Shown here piece after piece: positions 21,600 through 36,950 of a DNA stretch of 64,000 nucleotides. A program made the position numbers and the translations under genes. Within the stretch, counting starts at the first letter, position 1; every line of letters starts with the position of its first letter. A model generated the notes under the pieces. It had not been told where the DNA came from. It was given only the letters and a program-made list of their open reading frames with translations, and made no database searches. The DNA comes from Nicotiana tabacum (taxonomy: Eukaryota > Streptophyta > Magnoliopsida > Solanales > Solanaceae): the NCBI RefSeq assembly GCF_000715075.1, contig NC_134097.1, positions 67,985,190-68,049,189 on the forward strand, given 5' to 3'.

Positions 21600-23074
21600 T
21601 AGGCTTCATATCTGCTCATCTCTTTTGTACAACTCATCATTTATTTTTCCTACATTTTCTTCTCGAGTGAGTTATGTGTGATTAGTTGTCTTTTTAACTG
21701 TTCCTAATTTTAGTTTTAGATTTTCAGATCTAAGTTCTAGGACAATTGTGTCATGTTCATGAACCTGGTTCTTCAACACATCATTTTCACTTTCAGTTTC
21801 ACTAGTCCTAAGTTTTAGGTTTTGCACTTAGCTTTTAAAATCACACATTCTTTTGATAGTTGTTCATTTTTATTATTTACATCCTCAGATTCATTAGTTA
21901 GCTCTAGAAGCTACTCAGATAACCTTTCTTTAAACAAAAATTTAATCTTGTCTTTAATATGAGAGACACCTACCTTAGCTTCTTCATCAGATTCTCCAAC
22001 GACCATAAGTGCTCGTTCATCATCATCATCATCATCATTTGCGCTTTCATCCGAGCTTTCTCCCCAAGCAACGACCATAGCTTTGGTTGATCCTTTGTTG
22101 TTGCTTTTCTTGGGTTGAACCTGTTCCTTCTTCCTGTTCCTTCGTTTAGATCTTTCCTTCTTCCATTCAATTTCACACAAAGGACAATTCTTAATATGGT
22201 GATTAGTCTTTCAACACTTGTAGCAACCATCATTGGTTTGCTTCTTAGGAGTTTTTGATTTGCCGTAGCTTCCACTACTTGAAGAATTTTTTCCTTTCCT
22301 TAGGTACTTATTGAAGTCTTTGGTGATCATAGCCATTTCATCATCTTCCAGATCAGAACATTCAGTGATTCTGAGAGCCAAGCTCTTATCCTTCTTAGGT
22401 ACATCCATCTTCATGGTCTGTATAAATATTCATAGGAAGCAATATTTCTAATTAATTCATCTAGTGGAAAAGCGGAAATATTCTTTGATTCCTCGATGGC
22501 AGTGATTTTGCTCTCCCAAGTGATAGGCAAAATTCTAGTCAGTATATTCTCGATCCTTTCTTCTTCCGGAATAATTCTTCCAAGAGATTTTATCTCATTT
22601 GTCAATGTAGTGAATCTTGTGTACATTTCTTGAATGGTTTCACCTTCCTTCATAGCAAAGCTCTCATACTGAGAGTAGAGTAGAATAGAGTTCCTCTATA
22701 TCTCTTCACCTGAGGTGTTCCTTCGTGAGCCACTTGTAGTGTGTCCCAAATTTGCTTAGCAACGGTACAACCTTGGATTCTGTTGTACTCATCTGGACTA
22801 AATCTACAAACAAGCCATTTCTTGGCTTTAGCATTCTTCTCCCACTTCCTCAAGTCCTTGGCAGTGCAATCTGCTCTTGTCTTTGGCACATCTATTCCTT
22901 CAGCATTTTTCTTCAAAGTAGACAGTAGACCATCGGTGACCATGTCCCATAAATCATAGTTCTCTCCTATAATGTGATCTATCACCCTGTTTTTTCACCC
23001 AGAATAGTAATGGCTATTAAAGAGTGGTGGCTAGCAGTGGATTGTCCTTCCCAGTTTTCAGGTGGTGCACTCAT
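21600..23074 (-). pseudogene. Gag with zinc knuckle (element C), broken
   Basis: The likely start is the ATG at 23074 (MSAPPENWEG). A one-base deletion and a TGG to TGA change near 22985-23030 break the first part. From 22985 it reads MIDHIIGENYDLWDMVTDG, then VAKQIWDTLQVAHEGT, and from 22653 MKEGETIQEMYTRFTTLTNE and WESKITAIEE. A CCHC zinc knuckle for RNA binding (CYKC, then H and KNC) is present near 22190-22235 but contains an in-frame TGA. A basic then acidic tail follows (run of Asp at about 22020). Confidence 0.85.
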
Positions 23075-23116
23075 GTTGATCTTCTCCTAAGGTGTAAGCC
23101 TCTTCAAGGATAACCT

Positions 23117-23128
23117 GCTCTAATACTA
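23117..23128 (-). other. Primer binding site, initiator-Met type (element C)
   Basis: The minus strand reads TAGTATTAGAGC, two transitions from the standard TGGTATCAGAGC. It lies two bases beyond the LTR end. Confidence 0.75.
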
Positions 23129-23130
23129 AT

Positions 23131-24013
23131 TGATGTATGGTGTCCAATTTTTCGCGTGCATAGATTATTGAAGGACATGATTATTCTATATGTTCCTTAT
23201 ACTACTGTTGCGGAATAATAAATGTAAAAAGTAAAGAACACAAGGATTTAACTTGGAAGACACCCGACTCAAAAAGTTAAAAAATCACGACCTACTATTC
23301 AGTAGAATTTTCCCCAACACATCACTAAATCACTGAGCCAAAGCAACATTTACAAAACTCTTTGTAAACCTAATGATTGCCTCTAATCTCGTTGTGGCAA
23401 CCATACTCTAACCGTTGCGACAACTTCAAGTTAACTCTAACTTGAAAACTATACTCAGAGTACCTAATACAATTGCTTCTAGATAAAGCTGAAAGGTAAA
23501 ATTTGAAAAGCCCTACTACAATTGAACTAGAATAAAAGATAAACACTTGAAACTGGTTCTTCTATTTGGTCTATGTTAGCTTCGGGTTTGCACACTTGAC
23601 TCACACACGAATTGCTTGCAAAATGTCTTACTATTTTGCTCTCAACTCATGTTTAATTTCAGCATTTGTGCATCGCTATAAAATGAGAACATCATGAAAT
23701 ATATAGAGTTAGTAGAATAGGAAATAACTAGAATTCCAATGCTATACTCTTCCTTGGTGGAAGAGTTCTAGTTATTTCAACTTCTAACTCCTCCCTTATT
23801 TTGGATAGAATTCTCTTCGAGTAAGGAGTCCTTCTCTTTATCACTTATGCAACCTTTTCGTTTAGGAGATATCAGATATAATAACTTAAGCTTATCTCCT
23901 TCTCGTGCATCCTTTATGCTTGAATCTGCCTGTGTTTATGTACACTATGTATGAACCTGGTTCATGTTTGAGTTCCTTTATCAATTATCAAAACAAACTC
24001 ACCTGGGCCAACA
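23131..24013 (-). repeat. 5' LTR of element C
   Basis: On the minus strand the LTR starts TGTTGGCCC at 24013 and ends ATACATCA at 23131, giving 883 bp. A TATA-like CTATATATTTC lies at about 23697-23707. The start matches the remaining 3' LTR fragment at 17436. Confidence 0.78.
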
Positions 24014-25739
24014 ATTTATTCTTTTATAAGTTTGTTAATTAATATTATTTCTTTATATATATTCTGCTCCTGAAGAGCATGTGAGCTTCCCTTAATTAAT
24101 CATCTAATCCAAATTATGTTACAAATGAGATAGGGTTTGGACCAATGAGGGTCCAAGTCTAGCCGTACTTGCATCATTCACAAAAATGATTAAAGAGCGG
24201 CTACTCAATGGTCGTAGTTATATTATTAGTAATAATTATTGTAGAGCATATTAGACGCAATAGGCAATAATTATTTGGTTATTTTGTATTTTGATAGTCT
24301 TATGATTACCTTTTTAGGGGCCCGAGGTTCCTTTTTTTACCACAATTTGACCCTTCTTCCCTTTTATTTTTCGTTTTTAAAACAACTAAAGACCATCTTT
24401 ACTACATATGCTTTTATTTTGCGTATAAATTATATACTGTCATTATTCTGGGATGCATGTTCAAGTGTTACGGATAAAAAGTTAATAATAGAACTGGACA
24501 GCCCCGTGAAATCTACTAAAAGCAAATAGTATTACCTTTACCACTTTCCCAAAAGCAATATCACAACCTCGAAATCTCCTAATTCTTTATTTTTAGAAAA
24601 AAAACCTGGAGGCTGGGGAACAAGACTGAATTTCATACTCTTGTTCTTGCTCTTGTTTTTTCACTTTCTGATTTTACAATTTTCTGTTCACTAAAGGGAT
24701 TTTTCGCCCATAATAAATTTTTAATACAGTGCTTTAAAGGCAGGAAATGTTTTATGGAGCGATTTTTGTTTTTACTTTAAATCAGTAAATAGTTCACAAT
24801 AAAAAGATGATAAAGTAGAATAAAAATCTCTACGTTTATTAACACATAACAATAATTCTAGGTCATCAAATTTTGTATATTATACTATATGCTATATTGG
24901 AGCACACGAGATGTGCACGGGTTTGAATGCTTAACTTTTACGGACAAACTTAAATAATAAAATCATAATATTACTATAAGTTCTATATAAATGATAAAAT
25001 AAAAAATCATTTTAAAATTTAAATTTTCAAGCATTATTTCGTTTAGAATATATCAATTAGTACTACCTCTGTTCCCGTTTATGTGAACATATTTCCTTTT
25101 TTGTCCGTTCTAAAAAGAATGATCACTTTCTAAATTTGGACACAATTTAGCTTAAACTTCAAATTTTTTCTATTTTTAATGAAAACTTTTTATAGCCACA
25201 CAAACTCTGAATCTCTTTTTACTTGTTTAGAACCACAAATTTTAAAATAATTTATTTTTTCTTAAACTCGGTCCCTAGTAAAATATGATCCATTTTTTGA
25301 AAAAACGTTTCTTGCGAAAAAGGAATTTTAACGAGGAAAACGCAAAAAGAAAACGAAGAATAAAGTTTTTGTTCTCCCAGAAAATCAGCTGAAAAAGTTG
25401 GCAGAGGTTAAATCAATTTATGAGGTTGCTTTTTTGTTGATATATTCAGAAAAGCAGTAATGAGTGATTTGAGTGATGAGAAGTACGTAAAAATAGCCGA
25501 TCTGAGTTGTACGAATGAATATTTTCTTCTCCCAATGATTCTGTAATTCTCGAGCCCTGTGCCTTCCGCTTTTTATTTTGCTTCATTAACTACCACCCCC
25601 TTACCCATCAGAGTTGACTCTCCTTCTTAATCTTTTATTCTCGAAAATAGTTGAGTTAATTTTAACTTGCACTGTTGATTGTGTATAATTTAACTAATTA
25701 AGTCAATCATACAAATAAGTCAAATACGACCATTTCTTT
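24014..25739. other. AT-rich DNA between elements C and D1
   Basis: No supported gene. One 84-codon open frame (24275-24529) has no recognised motif and AT-rich composition. A MITE-like repeat occupies 25063-25300. Confidence 0.45.
25063..25300. repeat. Degenerate Stowaway-like MITE
   Basis: The left end reads TACTACCTCTGTTCCCGTTT followed by ATGTGAACATATTTCC and TTCTAAAAAGAATGATC. This resembles the CTCCCTCCGTTTC end of a MITE family common in Solanaceae. The right end is eroded (AACTCGGTCCCTAGT), so the terminal inverted repeat cannot be paired. Non-coding. Confidence 0.45.
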
Positions 25740-28700
25740 CGTGCCATTTTTTTAAGAAGTGCATATAATATTATAGTGAGATTGTTGTTACAAGATCATT
25801 TCTCTTTTCAAGTTACTATGCTTAGGTTAAAGTCTTCTTCCTTATTTCCTCAACTAATCTTTTGCTGTTAGGGGAGACCCTATGACTCTTCTAAAGCTGT
25901 GAGCTTATTACATCGTATATCCGACGGAAATTTTGATGTTCTTACTCGCGTATAAATATCCTTAGTTACATACCTCCGTGCCCTTGTGATCGTAGGGTTA
26001 CTTCTGAACTCAAATTTTGACTGTCTTCCCAATGACACCTTTTTTTTTTAATTTCTGTAGCACTTATACGGTACTTTTAACTACCCCAACTCCTATCTGA
26101 ATATTTTTCAAGGATCATGATGTCATATTTGCGGGACTAAATTCCCTATATTGTGGTTCATTACGTTTATCTTGTACGATTTATTGATTTATCTATATCC
26201 TCTTGTCTAACCATAACTGGGCTCTTCCTGAATCAACTACAGACTACTCATTGGTCTATTCTCATATCTATATTTTGCGTAACCCCTCTTGGGTTATTTC
26301 CTTTGTCTTAACTTACCTCTCGCACTGACTCCTTATATGTCAAGTGTCCATTCACACTTATTTATCAATAATATCATGTGCGAGAACCCTTATTGCCTCT
26401 CCCCGGTGTCGTGCTTGCATAATGTTCTGGACTCGTAAAATATCTGTAGGATCTGAATAAATACAATCTCATTCCTTTTGCCTTTTTCTGCATTCTTCCT
26501 TTACTATTCCATAGTTACCTTATCATATTTGGCGTCTTTTCATAACTTCACTAACATCTTACCCGACTTGTGGTAACCCTTTTATATCGGGGATAATTGA
26601 ATTCCACACGCAAAAGGGTAACACCCACTGTAGTTTCTACCCTTAGTCCCTTAAGCTTAACTCTGCTCACAGTGCTTTTTTTAGGGAAGCGTCTTCCTAA
26701 ATGACCTTTAAGGATTATTCTTCTATTGTCCATTCTATAATTATCGGAATAAAATCTCCAAAATTCTCACGATGTCGACTATTATCAAATATTCTGATAC
26801 CTAATTCATTTTAGGGTATCTTGTTCACTAGCCCATACTGATTTCTATTACTCCAGGGGCCTAACTTTTTCATCTAGTAATCATGTTGGACTCAATAACT
26901 CATTTATCGAAATATGGATATGACTTTAGGGCTTATACTCTTTTATTGTCTCAATGCCTGTCACCTCTGGTCTTTTCCTTTACTTGACTATAGGCTCTTT
27001 CATCCTGTCATATTTTAGTTTACCGTTATCACCCATTTATCACATCTTACTCATAATGCTTCATTTTCTCTCTTCTTGTTATCCCGCTAATATTTCTATC
27101 TATCACCTTATTCTGAATACATCAACAAAATATTCTTTCGCTTTTAGCTCCCCTTGCTCCATCCACTATCTCTTCGGGTCGCCTAACATTCTCTCTTTAT
27201 TAGTAACAAGAGTCATACTAAGGTAAATATTCATCCCTTCTACGATCCCAGTGCCTATCTTCTGAATTTTTTGAACATTCTAGTATTCATATCTAAATGT
27301 ACTATTCTAGAGTAAACCATCTGGGTGTCTCACAAGGAGAACTGTTACCATATTTGCAATAACCTTCGGAAATATCAGCTAACGCTAACAATCCATCTAC
27401 CATTTTGGGTTACTTTAACCCTAGCTTGATCCTGGTATCACATTATTCTCTTAAACTGTATCTATTAGCTCCCATAGGTCGTAACTGAGATGGGTGTTAT
27501 CAAGTGTATCTATCTCTGTTACTATTGAAAGTAACTCAGAATGCTTATAATTCTCTATTTGAATTGTAAATACTGATAATCTTCACTAACTAGGTACCTT
27601 GTACCCTTCTTCACTTTGCTTCTTTTACTTTTTGAAATTTGTATCTACCTTCTGATTCTCTCGTTGCTTTCTATCATATGGTTGGATAGATATTAATGCC
27701 TTAGGCCTCCTTATCAAGAAGCTTACACGGCTTATCTGCTCAAGACCTCACATTTACTCATCATAAGCATGATGCAAAATCAAGTTCCTCTGACCCAACA
27801 TTTCCACGACCTCATTCAGCCTCTTACCAACTATATTTCTTGATGTAGGTCTCATTGTATTACAAATAAAATAGAATTTGGGAGTTTGAATTCTTACAAC
27901 TGAACTTTACCGCACGATCTAGAGTAAAAAGAAAAAGTGACAATCCTAAATGCCTTGTAGCCTCTTGCTTATAGGTTCGGTGCACAACACACCCATAAAC
28001 AAATACTAGACATGGCTTGTAGACTCCCTATGACATAACTAGTCTGGTTCCAAGTTTGTCACGACCCAAATCGAAGTGCCACGACGGGCACCCGATGCCT
28101 TACTCAACCGAGTACCAACGTAACATATCTTTCTTATCGTACTATCTTAGGTAAATCAGTCGGAAAGGCTGTCATGAGATAACTAAAATAAAACATAAGG
28201 GAATACCCGACATAAGACAACCCAACATGATATACAAACTTATACATGTGACATACAAGCCTATAAGTCTGACACGATCTTTTTGGTACACTCTAAACAT
28301 AGCCGACAAGGCCATACAAGTATCCATAAATATGATATCTGTATACAAGCCTCTAAGAGTACATAAGAAACATAAAGGTCAGGATATGGTCCCGACATAC
28401 CAATCAATACATTCCCAAAGCATACTGACCAAATAGGTAACTTCGGAGCAAGTGGAGTACACCAACACCTTCTGCTGAGCTGATAACCTACTAGGAGGAC
28501 TGTTAACATGTCTATCGAGACCTACGAGCATGAAATGCAGCATCCCCATGCAAAAGGAATGTCAGTACATATAAAGTACCGAGTATATAAGGAAGAAAAA
28601 ATTGATAAGAATCATAATGTAAAGAGAAATAGCGAAGACACAACCTGTAACATCTGAGTGCCTCTAAGGGATACTGACATGAAATGCATGATATATATAT

Positions 28701-30806
28701 ATATATATATATATCATACCCGGCCTCAAAGAAAACATGAAATGCGTGATATATATATATATAGACACACACATAAACTTTTTAAAATATACGCTTTTGT
28801 GGGAATCATCTTCATCATATCGTACCCGGCCTCGAAGAGGACTCGGTAAAAACTTACCCCTCCATCATAAGGCTTGGTAGAATCATACCCGGCCACGTGG
28901 AGCTCGGTAAAGCCCAATTGATTAGTGGTTTCATAATAGGTGCTGTACCCAACCAACTATAGCGCGACTCGGTAGAGTAAAATAGATACATATATATAAT
29001 GCATGCTGGATTCATGAAATCACATTCTAAACCTTTTGGAGTGCCGTAAGGTCATCGCACCTTCAATTTACACTATGGACATCCCTACCATCAAAATAAA
29101 CCTCAGTAGGATTCAAGGGTCATACATACTTGCTTAGAATAACTTTATAAGGAAAGAAAAATATGGACATCCTTAGTTGCTAGGAGTAGATCCGTTATGA
29201 AATAACGTATCGTTTACATTTATTTCACTTTAGATCATGCCAAAATAAATAAGGAAGTGCCTTAACTTTCCTTTGCAATCTTCTCTCTAATCGTCAACCA
29301 AGCTCAATATGATCTTCTTACGTCCAGAATGAGTAATCTGACTTCGTCGTCATTATATGAGCGTTGTAACTATCATATTCTGAAACAAATATTCTACAAG
29401 AAAACCGATAGTACCTTGTTATACTACATCCCATAAGTTACTAAGAGTCACCAAACAACCCAAACTACAATCAGTAGCTATATGGAACACAACCAGCGCA
29501 ATAACACGTTGATCGGCAAGCTCGGTTCATGTCTAATAACACTATATTTTGAATCATTTCCCTCTTATTTATATTCAGAACAATGTTGATAATAACAAAA
29601 CAATATAATCTGGTTATTCCATAAATTTTCCAGCCATAAAATGCTGCAAAAACACCTCCCAAACAGTCCAACAATCAACAACATTACTAACAAGCCTTTC
29701 GATCGACATCTCACAAGTTCTAGCTTCAACAACTTAGCCGTAACTTGGATAAGCGTAAATACATGTAGAGAAAGAGGTTCCTTACCTATAAACAGATATA
29801 ACAACTCCAATTTGAGCTTACTTTACCACGAAATATCCTTCCAACGCAGCCACAAGAACAAGGAAGCGAAACTAGCAATCAATTCAGGTTTCTTGGCACT
29901 AGAATCACTTTGGAAGACTTGAAATCACCTAGGGTTGATATGAAAACCTTGAGAGAGTATTTTAAAGAACTTAAAACACTTTAAAAAAACTCCCCACACG
30001 AGATGGAACCACACTAAAAGCAGCAACCACAAGAAGAACAAGTAACTCACTAGCGCCACGGAATTCTCGACACTTGATTTGTGTTGTTTGCCCTTGGTTT
30101 GGGCCTTGGATCATGAGAGAACTTTGAGAGAAAGTTTTTAGGTGTCTAGGGTCTGAAGAGAGTGAGCAATGATGAGTTAAAACGGGCTTTAGGCGTCACA
30201 TATATACAAGGATATCTCAACCGCCTAAGTGGGTCCCATAGGGAGCTGCTTGCGCAGTCTCGCAAAAACACCTATATCTCTGTACTACGATATCGTATCA
30301 ATAAACGGTTTAATGTGTTGGAAACTAGACTCATAGATATTAAATTTTATATGTATATCACCCCGTAATTCTTATTATATTGATAGAAAAGCTCTGCCAT
30401 ATTTGACCTAATTTTCAGCATATTTATGAACGTAACTTTTGATGACCTTTTCCAACTTTTGTTCCACAAATAGCTTGAATTCAAAACGTAACACACGACT
30501 ATTATGAGACTAAAATAACTCATAAAATAACCTCCTTATCATGTTAATAACCCTAGTCTCACCCAAAGAGTACATCTTATAAAGTTCCCAATTTGTCGAC
30601 TTTCGACGAAAATTATTGTTTTCAATTCGTTTAGCTTCTAAGACTTCCAACCCTCATGGTACTTGTTATTCATGATCTTAAATATTTGTAACCTCAAAGG
30701 TAACATGATTAACTTAACTTATGTACTTTCAAAGATGATCTAATTTTTAAGCTTACATCAATTGACTTATGACGTACTCCTACCTACAAAAACATGGAGT
30801 GTAACA
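25740..30806 (-). mobile_element. Element D1: non-autonomous chromovirus-type (LARD) element, truncated
   Basis: On the minus strand a 2749 bp 5' LTR (30806-28058) is followed by a decayed primer site and about 2.3 kb of internal DNA. This internal DNA matches the internal regions of D2 and D3, for example 25980-26160 against D2 42700-42870. It has no gag or pol motif. Similarity to D2 ends near 25740 and no 3' LTR follows, so the left end is deleted. Confidence 0.72.
28058..30806 (-). repeat. 5' LTR of element D1
   Basis: The minus strand starts TGTTACACTCCATG at 30806 and ends GGTCGTGACA-type sequence at 28058. It is similar throughout to the LTR of D3 (47365-50219). Short TA runs occur near 28690 and 28750. 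Reading frames inside it are incidental. Confidence 0.75.
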
Positions 30807-31006
30807 ATATATAACATGTAAGTACAATGCTACAACAACCTATGACGTATTTCACCGTGAAACGTACTAAAGGAATTAAACAAATAAAGACATAAAATGG
30901 ATAAAAGTGACTATCTAACAACATAAAAAAACATAAGGCAAGTAAAGACAATCAATAAAATAAAGATTCAGATTCATGAAAACACATAGCAAATTAAGGC
31001 ATGTAA
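30807..31006. other. 200 bp spacer between D1 and D4
   Basis: AT-rich, no frame or motif seen. Confidence 0.4.
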
Positions 31007-32255
31007 TGTCACGACCCAAATTGGAGAGCCACGACGGGCACCCGGTGCCTTACTCAACCGAGTACCAACGTAACATATCTTTTTTATCACACCATCATGG
31101 GTAAATGGGATAGAAGGGCCGTCATGAGATAATCAGAATAAAATAGAAGGGAATACTAGACATAAGACGACCCAACATGATATAGAAACTTATACATGTG
31201 ACATACATGCTTATAAGGCCGACATGATCATTTGTACACTCAAAAAATAGGCTGAAAAGGCCATACAAGTATCCATATACATGACATCTATCTACAAGCC
31301 TCTAAAAGTACATAAACATCACAAAGGTTGGGACATGGCCTTGCCATAACAATCAATACATGTCCAAATCATACTGACCAAATAGGTAACTCTGGAGCAA
31401 GTGGAGTGCACCAACACCTTCCGCTGAGCTGATATCCTACTAGGATGACTACCAGCCTGTCTATCAGGATTTATGGGCATGAAATGCAATGTCCCCAGGC
31501 AAAAGAGACATTGGTAAAAATAAAGTACTAAATATGTAAGGCATGAAAGCTGTATATAAAAGACATGAAAGAAGCATGGAGTAAAGAACTCAACATGTAA
31601 ATCTGAATAGCTCTATGAATCATGACATTTATAATGTCATGCATATGCGTATAAATGTCATATCATGCATAGGTATATACATATATAACACCATCAAGCC
31701 TCTGAGGGCATCCCATCATATCATCTCGGCCATTGTCGGCAAAATCATCAACGTATACCAGCTGATCAGGTGGTGGTGCTTATATAACACCGTAACCTTT
31801 TCCCATATCCCATATACATGTACTATACACATATATAACGCCATCTGGTCTTGGATCAATATACATGTATAAATTAATGGAATGCATAATGAAGTTAGTC
31901 AATAAGATCTCTCGGAATGTCATGAGACAAATGAATAGACAATATGATAGTAGGACATATGGGGAATCAAGAACATAAGCAACCCCAGTACTTCTAAGAA
32001 TAGAATCATTTATGAAAGTTGCATGCTTGATCGTTTCGTGGTATCATATGGATCATGCCAAAAGAAAAGAAGAGATAGCCTTAACATACCTTAACTTCAT
32101 TGAGTCCTTAATACCTTCCAAGCAATTCTTCAATCAGCTCAACTCAATCTACCATAATATAAAGAGATTCAAAATCAATGCTGAGGGACTGATGGACTTT
32201 GAAAATACAATGTCATACTTTGGCCATGGATCCACATTGCAAGATAATTTGTGAA
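31007..32255 (-). repeat. D4: truncated chromovirus-type LTR
   Basis: On the minus strand this ends at 31007 with the TTGGGTCGTGACA terminus. Internally it matches the D2 LTR: the CCAGATGGCGTTATATA region, the CACCTGATCAGCTGGTATACG region and the CTCAGCGGAAGGTGTTGG region. Its first several hundred bases, including the TGTTAC start, are missing. The right limit is approximate. Confidence 0.65.
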
Positions 32256-34692
<2,437 letters not shown>

Positions 34693-34725
34693 TTCCCCAC
34701 TTGGGAACATTCATCCTCGAATGTT
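34693..34725 (-). promoter_or_regulatory. Hairpin plus polypurine tract before 3' LTR (element E)
   Basis: 34706-34725 is an inverted repeat (AACATT with CGAATGTT arms and a four-base loop, one arm mismatch). Directly downstream on the minus strand is a purine-rich CCAAGTGGGGAA that borders the LTR. D2 has the same arrangement at 45211-45245. Confidence 0.65.
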
Positions 34726-34965
34726 TACTCTTAGAGACTTTGGAAACTTTTGCCAGAGTCTTCTCCATAAACTAGACTAAAACCAACCTGCAAGTAGCCA
34801 GAAAACATACAATACATACCACATATGGCCAATGTCTATAAATAGCAACACTTGGCCTCACATGGCCGTAAATCATAAATACTAAAAGTCAAAAATAAGA
34901 GTTTACCTTATGACCTACTAGCCTGAATAGAGCTGTGCTGAAATATCCTACCTCGAGCCATATCT

Positions 34966-36215
34966 TCAATTCGAAATAGGTTGGGGGTATTTAGACTTCA
35001 TTTCTTCCTCCGCTTCCCATGTTATCTTTTCTACATTATTGCTTCTCCGTAAAACCTTCACGGAGGCTACCTCCTTATTTCGTAGTTTGCGGATTTGTCG
35101 GTCAAGGATGGCAACTGGAACTTCCTTGTATGACAAGTATTCCGTGATCTGTACTTTATTAGTGGGTACCACTCGAGTAGGATACCCAATGGACTTCCCT
35201 AGCATAGATACATGAAAAACTGGATGGTTGGACTCCAAATCTGAGGGCAAATCTAACTTATAAGCTACTCAGCCCACCCTTTGAATAATCCTATAAAACC
35301 CAATATATCATGGGTTAAACTTGCCTTTCTTGCCAAACCTCATCATGCCTTTCATAGGAGACACCTTTAAAAACATCGAGTTATTAACATTGAACCCTAA
35401 ATCTCATCGCTGCATGCCAAAATATGACTTCTGACGACTCTGGGTTGTCAATGGTCGCTCCTGGATAAGCTTTACCTTCTCTACGACTTGCTGAATTAAG
35501 TCTGGCCCACGTAACCCAGATTCTCCAACATCAAATCACCCTATAGAAGATCTGGACTTAAGCCCACACAAAGCCTCGTACGGAGACATCTATATACTGG
35601 AGTGGTAACTATTATTACATGCAAACTTGATAAAAGGTAGATGTTCATCCCAACTTCTTTTAAAATCCACATATGATCGTAACATATCCTCGAGCGTCTG
35701 AATTGTGCGTTTGGCTTGACCATCGGTCTGTGGATGAAAAGTTGTACTGAGATTCACTTGAGTACCTATACCTCTCTAAAATCACCTCCAGAAATTTGCT
35801 GTAAACTTGGCACCACGGTCAGATATAATATATAATGGTACTCTGTGTAGCCGCACTATCTCCTTAATATATAACTTTGCATAATCTTTGGCTGTATATG
35901 TATATTTGACCAGTAGGAAATGGGCTAATTTCGTGAGCCTATCGACTATCACGTATATATAATTGAACTTACGATGAGAGCAAGGGAAAACCTGTGATAA
36001 AGTCCATGTTTATCGCCTCCCATTTCCACGTAAGGATCTATTAGCTTTCCGGGCTTCTGGTGCTCTACCTTCACTTGCTGGCAACTAGGACACTGGGCGA
36101 CAAACTCAGCAATGTTCTTCTTTATATCGTTCTGCCAGTTCACATCCTTAATGTCATGATACATCTTTGTCAACCCAGGATGAATGGGTTACCACGAATA
36201 ATGTGCCTCTAACAT
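34966..36215 (-). pseudogene. Integrase with chromodomain-like C-terminus (element E)
   Basis: The zinc domain reads IHPGLTKMYHDIK and CPSCQQVK (about 36070-36190), with a stop just before PIHPG. The core shows the first Asp in NMDFITGF and the second in SDRGAKFT, but the Glu motif reads GQAKRTIQ, where the family has GQAERTIQ, so the catalytic Glu appears to be Lys. The C-terminus (35250-34966) reads HPVFHVSML, VPVAILDRQIRKLR and ITWEAEEEMKSKYP. This is the chromodomain-like module that directs chromoviruses to heterochromatin. Frames change near 35541 and 35723. Confidence 0.85.
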
Positions 36216-36372
36216 AATCATGTCTCGTAGCCCTGCTACATCTAGAACACACAAACGACCCCTGTATCTAAGAACCCCATCTCCCCTGAGCTCTAACAAT
36301 GACTTCTTCTATAGAGGAACTTGCTCTCTCAACTTGACCAACTCTAGGTCCTCGTACTGCCTTTCCTTGACT

Positions 36373-36950
36373 TCAACTATGAGAGATGATTTTGTAGTGT
36401 TTTGGAGTAAAAACTCCACCATCGTCAAAATCTACTAACCGAACCCCCAAATAATCAAATTGATGAATCTCTCTAGCTAATTGTCTTTTCTCAGCCTCTA
36501 CATGTGCTAAGCTACTCATAGATAGGCGACTTAAGGCATCTGCTACAACATTAGCTTTCCCTGGATGATAGAGAATGTTAATATCGTAATCTTTCAATAA
36601 CTCTAGCCATCGCCTCTATCGGAAATTCAACTCTTTTTTCTTGAAGATATATTCCAGGCTTTTATGATCTGTAAATACATCAATATGAACACCATATAAA
36701 TAATGCCATCATATTTTAAGTGCATGGACAACCACAACTTACTCGAGATCCTGGGTCAGATAATTCCACTCGTGACTCCTAAATTGCCTTGAAGCATATG
36801 AAATTACCTTCCCATGTTGCATCAGGACACATCCGACACCTGAGGCATCACAATACACCAAATAATCCTTTGGACCCTTTGGAAGTGTTAGAACTAGCGT
36901 TGAGGTCAGCATGTTCTTAAGCTCTTAGAAACTCCTCTCGCAAGCCTATG
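36373..36950 (-). pseudogene. RNase H domain (element E), broken
   Basis: The end of the domain is clear at 36597-36373: MKDYDINILYHPGKANVVAD followed by ALSRLS. This is the conserved RNase H terminus of Tekay-like elements. The upstream half (36598-36950) is read only in fragments with stops (for example VYTDHKSL-like remnants). It lies between reverse transcriptase and integrase. Confidence 0.78.

Larger units (their letters stand above)
17405..24013 (-). mobile_element. Element C: Sirevirus-like Ty1/copia retrotransposon
   Basis: On the minus strand the order is 5' LTR, initiator-Met-type primer site, gag with zinc knuckle, protease, integrase, reverse transcriptase, RNase H, a coiled-coil remnant, two purine tracts and the first bases of a 3' LTR. 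Integrase before reverse transcriptase defines Ty1/copia. Gag motifs (MKEGETIQEMYTRF, WESKITAIEE) and the extra 3' region match the Sirevirus (Maximus/SIRE) lineage. All coding parts are damaged. Confidence 0.87.

Noticed and set aside
24275..24529. 84-codon open frame in AT-rich DNA
   Set aside because: No motif, no regulatory context, no copy elsewhere in the window.
26954..27226. Frame antisense to D1 with a similar frame at 51117-51383 in D3
   Set aside because: The likeness is explained by shared DNA between D1 and D3; hydrophobic low-complexity content and no equivalent start in D2.
32012..32254. 80-codon frame
   Set aside because: Lies within the D4 LTR fragment; LTR frames here are incidental.
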